Positions 57,480 to 64,000 of a DNA stretch of 64,000 nt are shown piece after piece. The translations under genes and the position numbers were made by a program. The first letter of the stretch is position 1. The number at the start of each line of letters is the position of its first letter. Origin of the DNA: Entomortierella parvispora (Eukaryota > Mortierellomycota > Mortierellomycetes > Mortierellales > Mortierellaceae); the NCBI GenBank assembly GCA_963573315.1, contig OY752150.1:1-64000 (forward strand), in the 5' to 3' direction. A model generated the notes under the pieces. That model did not search any database. It saw only the letters and a list, made by a program, of their open reading frames with translations, and was not told the origin of the DNA.

Positions 57480-59031
57480 TCACTTTGGCCGGAGATCAAT
57501 AATATTGTACGGCGATGGCGTCCAAGATGAAGATCTTCCTTTCCTTGCCCCTGAGGTTGTCAAGGGGATTTCTCCGGTACTCGACAATGTCGGCTCGGTT
57601 GAAATGAGTGTTGAGCCAGACGCATTCTCGAACAAACGGGCTTCCTCGTCCATGTCCACTCCAAAGTCCCAGACTACAATTGCTCTGTCTTGCGAAGAGC
57701 TATAAAGAGAAAACGGGTAGGTGAGGAAGGAGCACGACCTGAAAGACAAAACGAACCATTGAGGGAAAAGTACAATGTGCTTTCAGATCGAAGCGGTACC
57801 TGATGATTCTGCTGGCTGCAAAGTGGACATCAAAAACCCAGCTTGTATGGCCATCGCAGAGATCCTTGGTGCATTGTCCAGTAGCCATGTCCCAGACCTT
57901 GACTGTATTGTCGTAGCTGCCACTGACTATCCTGTTTTTATCAAAGTGAAGCGTCCGCACTAGGTTAGCATGGCCCCGCAGCACCTTAGTGCACTCTCCT
58001 GTGGCAGCATTCCAGATGCGAATGGTCGTGTCATTAGAGCCGGACGCTATCCTAGTTCCGTCAAACTGAACACAGGCTAGTCCTCGATCGTGGCCAATAA
58101 AGTCGCGTACGCATCTTCCTGAAGTCATATCCCACAACTTCACAAGACCATCTCCAGAGGCGGACACAATCTGATCCTGGTAAATTTGCACAGCGTTGAC
58201 GGGTCCTCGATGACCCTCCAGGGTCCTTTCAAGGGTCATTGTTTCCATGTTCCAGATTTTAATAGTGGCGTCCTTGGAGCAGCTGAAAATATAACGATCA
58301 TTGAAGCAGACATCCAGGACGCCGGCCGTATGGCCTAACAGGCGATGAGTCATCTTTCGTGATTTCATGTCCCAAACGATGATCGTTCTGTCAGACGAGC
58401 CCGACACCATTATCGTTTCGTTGAATTTGAGGCAAAGGACGGACATAGTGTGACCCTCGAGCGTGTCGGTGCACTGGAGCGAGTGATAGTCCCAGAACTT
58501 GATGGTCCTGTCCCTGGAGCCCGTTACAATCTTGGTGCCGTCAAAGTGAATGCAATAGACGCTGTCTGAATGGCCAACCAGCCTCGATTTGACAGGATGT
58601 GTGGCCCATCGCTCGTCGAGGAGTGTTTGGGCTCGATAGAGTCGCTTCCAATTTACAGGTAATAGCACTCCATCAATTTTTCGCTGTTGAGGTCGGAGCC
58701 AGTAAGGTTGCCGCAGATACATACTCCTCCAGACCTCATTGTCGGTTGCAAAATGTCCCCATCTCCGTGATGTCAAAGACAGGTTGGCAAGCGTGGGTAT
58801 ATCGACAAAGATCAAGACGTAGGTGGCAATCTCGTATGGGAGTTTTGAGAGGATATCTATCCGAGGGCCACTGTAATCCTGCGCAGAATATAATCCATCC
58901 GAGCGTGGTCTTTTCGAGGCTGTTGTGTCGTCCAGAATAGAGGCTGGCTTTTGAGAAGACGTGGCGTTGACGACGGCGTCATTTGTGGCAGACGGCGAAA
59001 ATAAAGCCTGGAGGTGATGAATTGCGTTCAT
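57480..59031 (-). CDS. F-box/WD40 protein (beta-TrCP/FBXW-like)
   Basis: This is a likely substrate receptor of an SCF ubiquitin ligase. Two exons, 59031-57800 and 57699-57480, close to 483 aa. The F-box is at about 58-105 (IDILSKLPYEIATYVLIFVD..LTSRRWGHFATDNEVWRSMY). Seven WD40 repeats follow from about 148 to 440 (VGHSDSVYCIHFDGTKIVTG, LEGHTMSVLCLKFNETIMVS, LLGHTAGVLDVCFNDRYIFS, LEGHRGPVNAVQIYQDQIVS, FIGHDRGLACVQFDGTRIAS, LRGHANLVRTLHFDKNRIVS, then GHTSWVFDVHFAASRII joined to SSSQDRAIVVWDF). Spacing and repeat style resemble beta-TrCP, FBXW7 and Cdc4. The substrate is unknown. Ser/Thr-rich residues end the protein. Confidence 0.9.
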
Positions 59032-59462
59032 GAGCCAAGATTGGGTGACGTTGATTGATGACTTGCCCGTAAACGACCGAGCGGTTCGAGCAGAAAGAGA
59101 GGGAAACGTGAGGCGGTTGAGTGCTTGGGTTCAATGAAGGGCCGCAAAAGCTGGATGTTAATGAAGACTGGATGTGAAGAAGAGCGGGTGTTGGCCCATG
59201 CACATGAACGCATGCAATTCCAAAAGGACAATGATCCCATCACGTGCATAGTCGATTTCGGCAGTCTGGCTTTTCCTTTTTTTTTTTCTTTTTTTGTCTC
59301 TCATCCTTCCTCCCTCCTCCCGTCCCGCTCGTTCTCGTCGTTACTACCTCTTCGTTCCCTGGACACGCCTCCCCATCCTCTCTCCTTCCTCCCTGCCTGT
59401 GTTTAGGCTCTTCTTCTGGGCATTCTCACCCTCTTTTTCTCCAAACCCCCCTTTATCTCAGC
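59032..59462. promoter_or_regulatory. Divergent promoter F-box-WD40 / syntaxin
   Basis: This 431-bp gap holds CACGTG at about 59238-59243, a T-rich run at 59278-59296, and the pyrimidine-rich leader (CTCTTTTTCTCC) typical of plus-strand genes in this window. No gene is supported in it. Confidence 0.5.
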
Positions 59463-61354
59463 ATGAGTGGCAGAGATCGTCTCGCCGACTTTCAGGTAAG
59501 TATCAAGATGACCTCCAGCTGGATTTATTGCCACCATATGCCCATCCGGAGACCGTTCACTGAAGGAAGGGTCTGGCAGAACTCCATGCAGCAGAGATTC
59601 TCACACGTTCCTTGCTACTCCTAGGCGCAGTCTCCTTCCCAGCAGCAGCAACAGCAGCAACAGCAATACGGGTAATCTATCAGCCATTGCTTTCCTGTTT
59701 GCTTTTCATTCGGCTGTTTCTCTCCCCGTGGGCGAGTGAATAGCTCTGTCCATTAGTGGGCATTCTCATTATTGGGGACCTTTCTGGAGATATTGCCAAG
59801 GAAAAAGAAGAATCGCTGGGATCGTTCCGAGTCCGGATACAACAGCCGAGAACGAGCAGGGCTGATCCGTTGACGACAGCTTTTTTTTTTTCTTTTTTTT
59901 TCTTCATGATATCATTTCGATTGTTTGTGTTTGTGTATTACCTCTCGCGTCATCATCCCGCATCAGCTCACCCTTTCTCGTTGTTCTAATACTCGCACAG
60001 GCAGCAGCAGCAGTACCAGTACCAGTACCAGCAGCCGCAGCCGCAGCAGTACCAGCAATTTGCTCAACAGACCCAATACGACCAGAATGGACAAGGACAG
60101 TTCCCTCCTCCCACGAGAATTGAGATGGGTGCTGTCAGTTCCTCCGCAAGTGACATCAACTCGTTCTTTACTGAGGCAAGTTTCCGTTGTATGTTGTTTC
60201 GATTGACTTTTGTCAAGTCCTATATCTAATATGTGTGCGTATTGTTTTTTGAACTCCAGGTGACTTCCATTCAAGATGATATTGCCCGCGTTCAGCAGAA
60301 CATCACTAGAATTGAGGAACTACACAACATCTCTCTCAACAATGTTTCGACCGAGGATCAGAGTGCGCAGCTCACCCGTCAGTTGGAGGGGATTACGGCC
60401 GATACTACACAGCTATCCAACAGAATCAAGAGGAGAATCAAAGGTGATGATCCAAGGCGTCGATGCCAGTGACCAATACCCAAGGAGTACTAATCAATTG
60501 TTATCATTCTGGCGCAACTAGATATTGAATTGTCTAATCTGCGTTCGAGCAACTCTCCCGACATTCAAATTCGGAATACTCAAGCTGCGTCGTTGAAAGA
60601 AAGGTTTTTGCAAACCCTTCGTCGATTTCAACAATCGGAAAGCACCGCTCGCCAACAGTACCAAGGCCGCATGGTTAGACAATACAAGATTGTCAGACCC
60701 GACGCAACTGAAGACGAAATTCAGGAGGCTTTGTTGAGTGACAACCAGCAGATATTTGCCCAGTCGGTTAGTACTGTCAAACTTGTATCACGTGTGTGCC
60801 AATGTCTACATGCTAACTTGCCATTGTATCACTTACAGGTTCTTCAAAGCACACGCTATGGAGATGCCAATCGTGCTCTCCGTGAAGTGCAGTCGCGTCA
60901 TGACGACATTAAAAAGATTGAGAGGACTATCTTGGTAGGTGCACCCGCCTGTAATTCCCCTTGAAAGCTCACATCAAAACAAAATGTCCAGTCAAAACTA
61001 ACGACTCTATTCTATCCTATAGGAACTTCAACAACTTTTTATTGATATGGAAACCCTGGTCACCGACCAAGGTGTTGTCATGAACACAATTGAGGAGAAC
61101 ACACAACAGACCGACACCCAACTGGAGAGTGGCAACAAGGAGGTTGATACCGCCATTACCAACGCTCGTGGAGCTAGGAGAAAAAAGTGGATCTGCCTGA
61201 TCATCAGTATCATCGTTATCATCATTATCGTGCTTATCGTTTTGAAGACAGTAAGTGAATGGAAGAAGCGCCTTGTTATTTGTCATCACTGCGTGTGCAT
61301 GCCCAGGGTCTAACTTTTGTTTTTTTTTCGTTGTGGTAGACCAACATCATCTAA
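59463..61354 (+). CDS. Plasma-membrane syntaxin (Sso1/syntaxin-1 type t-SNARE)
   Basis: This is a Qa-SNARE for fusion of secretory vesicles with the plasma membrane. Eight exons close to 340 aa: 59463-59495, 59625-59671, 60001-60175, 60260-60443, 60522-60766, 60839-60934, 61023-61250 and 61340-61354. The N-terminus is Gln/Tyr-rich (residues 12-55). The Habc bundle spans about 80-200 (FFTEVTSIQDDIARVQQNIT..LSNRIKRRIK). The SNARE motif is at about 245-305 (HDDIKKIERTILELQQLFID..LVTDQGVVMNTIEENTQQ) with the zero-layer Gln in TDQG. A basic RGARRKK joint leads to one C-terminal membrane span (WICLIISIIVIIIIVLIVLK). Intron 3 (60176-60259) uses a GCAAGT donor. The last exon codes only TNII and stop. 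Confidence 0.95.
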
Positions 61355-62106
61355 TAATATAGTAGTTAGTCTTAATAGCCCAGTAGTCAAAAAACAAAGT
61401 TGAGATCGATTGATTGTGCGACAACCCCCTAACCGTGGCCATTGAAACTAGCCCGGGAAAGAAGTTGTGGCTAGAGCCACCATTGGGTGCAGGAGGAGGT
61501 AGGGAATCCGAGCGAGTAAAAAGGCTCGATTGTGCGCTGTGCGAGGCGTGATCTTTGATTTTGCGATAACGCATTGCATCCCCTCTCTGTGTATATTCCG
61601 TTGTGCACTGTGCCCAAACAGAGTGGCCGTTTTGAATATTCAGCAGGGTCTGTCAAGGTTAGGGTCGGGTGTGGTTTCACAGGAGCACTGTCGTGTTGAA
61701 CGTTTGTACCCACCATCGATACAGGCCTAGTGGCGTGGGTCTCTCTTCCATGCACGCCGGGGTTCTGAACAGACGACGCCGTGAGAGGAGGGAGAGTCTT
61801 TTGACCCCACCCGTTGTGGGTGTTGCTGCTTGCAGGACGGATGGACTCGTTAGTGTTTGCAGCGCGAGACGCCTGTGAAGCGCCAGTCTGAGAGCTAATA
61901 TGACGGAGTCCCTTCCCCCACTCACTCCAGTCTTCTTTCTTTCATTTTCCCTTCTTTTAATCTCCACCATTCTCTCGCCTTTTTTCTTTCCCTGTCCCTG
62001 TCTTCTTGCATCTTTACCTTTGGCCGACATCAACATCATATTTTCTCACTGTTGCTGTTCAGTCACCAACCTTTGCGAAAGAGCTTGTTGTTAACTGGCA
62101 ATCAAA
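61355..62106. promoter_or_regulatory. Intergenic region upstream of the HGSNAT-like gene
   Basis: About 750 bp without a supportable gene. The last 200 bp (61910-62100) are pyrimidine-rich (CTTCTTTCTTTCATTTTCCC) and look like a core promoter and leader. No other element is clear. Confidence 0.5.
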
Positions 62107-64000
62107 ATGGACCCAACTTCTCGGCAGGAAGACTCGTCAGTCGACCTTGGGCTTCAACAGCTGCAACATCAGCCAGATGATCTAACTGTTATACGCTCGC
62201 ACTCTCAGAACCAAGAATCGAACCTTCCACCGAAAGGAGAGCACCACTCTATACCTGACACACCTGTCGCAGTGCCTGCAAGGACACGACTGTCGAACCG
62301 CCTCAAGCTTTCTTCGAATCGTTTGCTCTCCTTGGATTTGCTTCGAGGTCTCGCAATCCTCCTCATGATAACCTGCAATGCTCAAATAGGCGACAGGCCT
62401 TTTTTTATCATGGTACATCCCGACTGGATTGGTTTTACAATTGCAGGTAAGTAGTTCTATCAGAAACGTCTGCATGCTGAATGTTGCTCCAGTCATTCTA
62501 AAGCAACTCCTTGATTTTCCTGATTATAACTGCAACAGATACCATCTTCCCAAGCTTTCTCTTCATAAGTGGGGTTGCTCTACCTCTTGCCATTCGTGTC
62601 CCAACGCCTTTTGATCCCGGTTACAACTCCAAGACCGTCCATTCAGTCTACAAGAGTCATGTGTTCAAGATTCTAAAGCGGTCCCTCATTATCATGGCCT
62701 TGGGCTACATCCTGAATCTCTATGGCTTGGTTCAACTTCATGTTGCCGCCAATCAATTCCGTTGGCCTGGAGTCCTTCAGCGTATCGGTGTGTGCTACCT
62801 TGTTGTTGCATATATGCATCTTCTTGTACTTTATCGTGGTATTCCCTCAGTTCGGCCGGTCTCTTTCTTGTACCTCTTCCGCTCTTCCTCATCGTCGAAC
62901 AACGCTGTTGCCGACATTCAAGGAGACCTGAAACGGCCAGTTGATGAAACCTTTGAGGACGAAGCTGTCGTTCAAGCTGGCGACCACCAATGGCCTTGGT
63001 TGTTGAGGGTGTCTCTGCCATTCTGGTTACCCGTCGCCAGCTTGGTTATCTGGCTGATCTGTACTTACACCGTGCGAGTTGCGGGTTGCCCTGAACGGGG
63101 TATGGTACATGTTCCCGAATGCAGCCCCCAAGCCTACTTTGACCTCAAGATCTTTGGTACAGCGCACACATACCAACACTTGAACTTTGACCCTGAAGGA
63201 TCCCTTTCAACATTGACATCCATCCTTAATGTTTGGTTCGGTTGGTACATTGGGTGCACTGTGCGCACTTTGAACGCTCAGGTCAAGCAATTGACTTCTG
63301 ACTTCAAGGAGTATCGTGCATCCGTCACGAATGACGGAGAGGAGGAGCTATTGAAGGACGAGATCTTGGAGCAAGAGACGTTGACTCGTATCTACATGAG
63401 CCACTTGGGTCAATGGTTCTGGTGGGGCGTCCTCTGGATGTTTATAGGATGGGTCTTCAGCCTGGGCTTGCCTCTGTCCAAACCTAGCTGGACAGCAACG
63501 TATGCTGTCCTCGCTGCCGGTGTCTCCCAAACGGTATTGTCGATCCTGTTTTACAAGTTTGATGCACTGCCCAAGATCAAGCACCTGGACCAATTGCACG
63601 CCGAACATCAGGTATTCATTCACCAAGGTCAACGATCCAGACATGATCTCCCTCGCTCATCCCAAGCATCGCTGGAGCAGTCCCCTGTCAACGCAAGTCG
63701 CGACCACGAATACTCCAGTATTTTGGGTCTGTACTTCAAGGTTGACCACTTTTTGCGCCATTGGTTCAGACGATTTATCATCGTGGTCCTCGGAAGCATG
63801 GGCCGAAATGCCATTTTGATGTACATGTGTTCCGAGTTGGTTCAAGGCACTTGCTCGCTCATCCCCGGTGGCACTGATTCTACCACGGGCGAATCATTGG
63901 ATCTCTGCACTTCGGCTTTCAACCATACCTGGGGAGTACTGGATATCGGTGGTTGGTCGTCGCTGTTCTATTCTCTTGGATTCTCAGCACTCCATGTTTT
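62107..64000 (+). CDS. HGSNAT-type transmembrane acyltransferase, 3' end cut off
   Basis: This is the N-terminal part of a multi-pass membrane acyltransferase of the heparan-alpha-glucosaminide N-acetyltransferase/YeiB-like family (acetyl-CoA to a lumenal amino-sugar acceptor in animals; substrate in fungi unknown). Exon 1 is 62107-62446. Exon 2 starts at 62539 and stays open to the window edge, giving about 600 residues so far. The family entry motif is clear at about 75-120 (LLSLDLLRGLAILLMITCNA..IMVHPDWIGFTIAGDTIFPS), with FLFISGVALPLAIR and GVLQRIGVCYLVVAYM following. There are at least six hydrophobic spans. A hydrophilic loop sits at about 395-435 and again near 490-525. The stop lies outside the window. 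Confidence 0.9.

Overview
The window is the end of a chromosome of a filamentous fungus. It opens with about 325 bp of telomeric DNA (CCCTAAAAAA units, so a TTTTTTAGGG G-strand). About 12 kb of gene-free subtelomere follows, then a dense array of ordinary eukaryotic genes with short GT-AG introns. The gene set is opisthokont and fungal: a Yat2-like carnitine acyltransferase, a C2-domain phosphatidylserine decarboxylase, a GT17 glycosyltransferase, a metazoan-like WDR24, THO2 and Snapin. With the poly-Q-rich proteins and compact introns, this points to an early-diverging fungus, most likely Mortierella-like. The taxon is inference.

The subtelomere (1-12.1 kb) is layered. It has the telomere, a highly degenerate ~157-bp tandem array marked by an AATTGCT core (about 368-1990), a perfect 27-bp inverted repeat (3439-3518), a 1.7-kb polypurine minisatellite block (3.96-5.69 kb), decayed sequence containing two diverged copies of one coding relic (6.54 and 11.53 kb), a ~198-bp tandem array whose minus-strand frame still looks protein-like (9.15-10.58 kb), and a minisatellite made of 5' splice-site-like GTGAGTGCAAG units (11.73-11.97 kb).

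The gene-rich part (12.2-64 kb) holds, in order: lysyl-tRNA synthetase (+), WDR24/SEACAT-GATOR2 subunit (-), LisH-WD40 protein (+), THO2 (-), DUF2470 membrane protein (-), carnitine acyltransferase (-), F-box/LRR protein (-), RLP24 (-), GT17 glycosyltransferase (+), poly-Q SAP protein (-), PRP39 (-), an unknown 176-aa protein (+), Snapin-like protein (-), an unknown 1010-aa protein (+), PSD2-type phosphatidylserine decarboxylase (+), reticulon (-), tRNA-Trp (+), an acidic Ser/Asp-rich protein (-), F-box/WD40 protein (-), syntaxin (+) and a 3'-truncated HGSNAT-type acyltransferase (+). For most genes I rebuilt the exons by hand and the reading phases close. THO2 is only partly joined and PRP39 was checked mainly at its 5' end.

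No operon-like pathway is visible, but themes recur. RNA and translation (KRS, THO2, PRP39, RLP24, tRNA-Trp), nutrient and lysosome signalling (WDR24, Snapin) and membrane traffic and lipids (PSD, reticulon, syntaxin, GT17) are all represented. Two structural themes stand out. Tail-to-tail genes can have stop codons only 18-19 bp apart with AATAAA on both strands, and TCACGTGA palindromes recur in promoter-sized gaps. Three introns are best explained by GC-AG boundaries.
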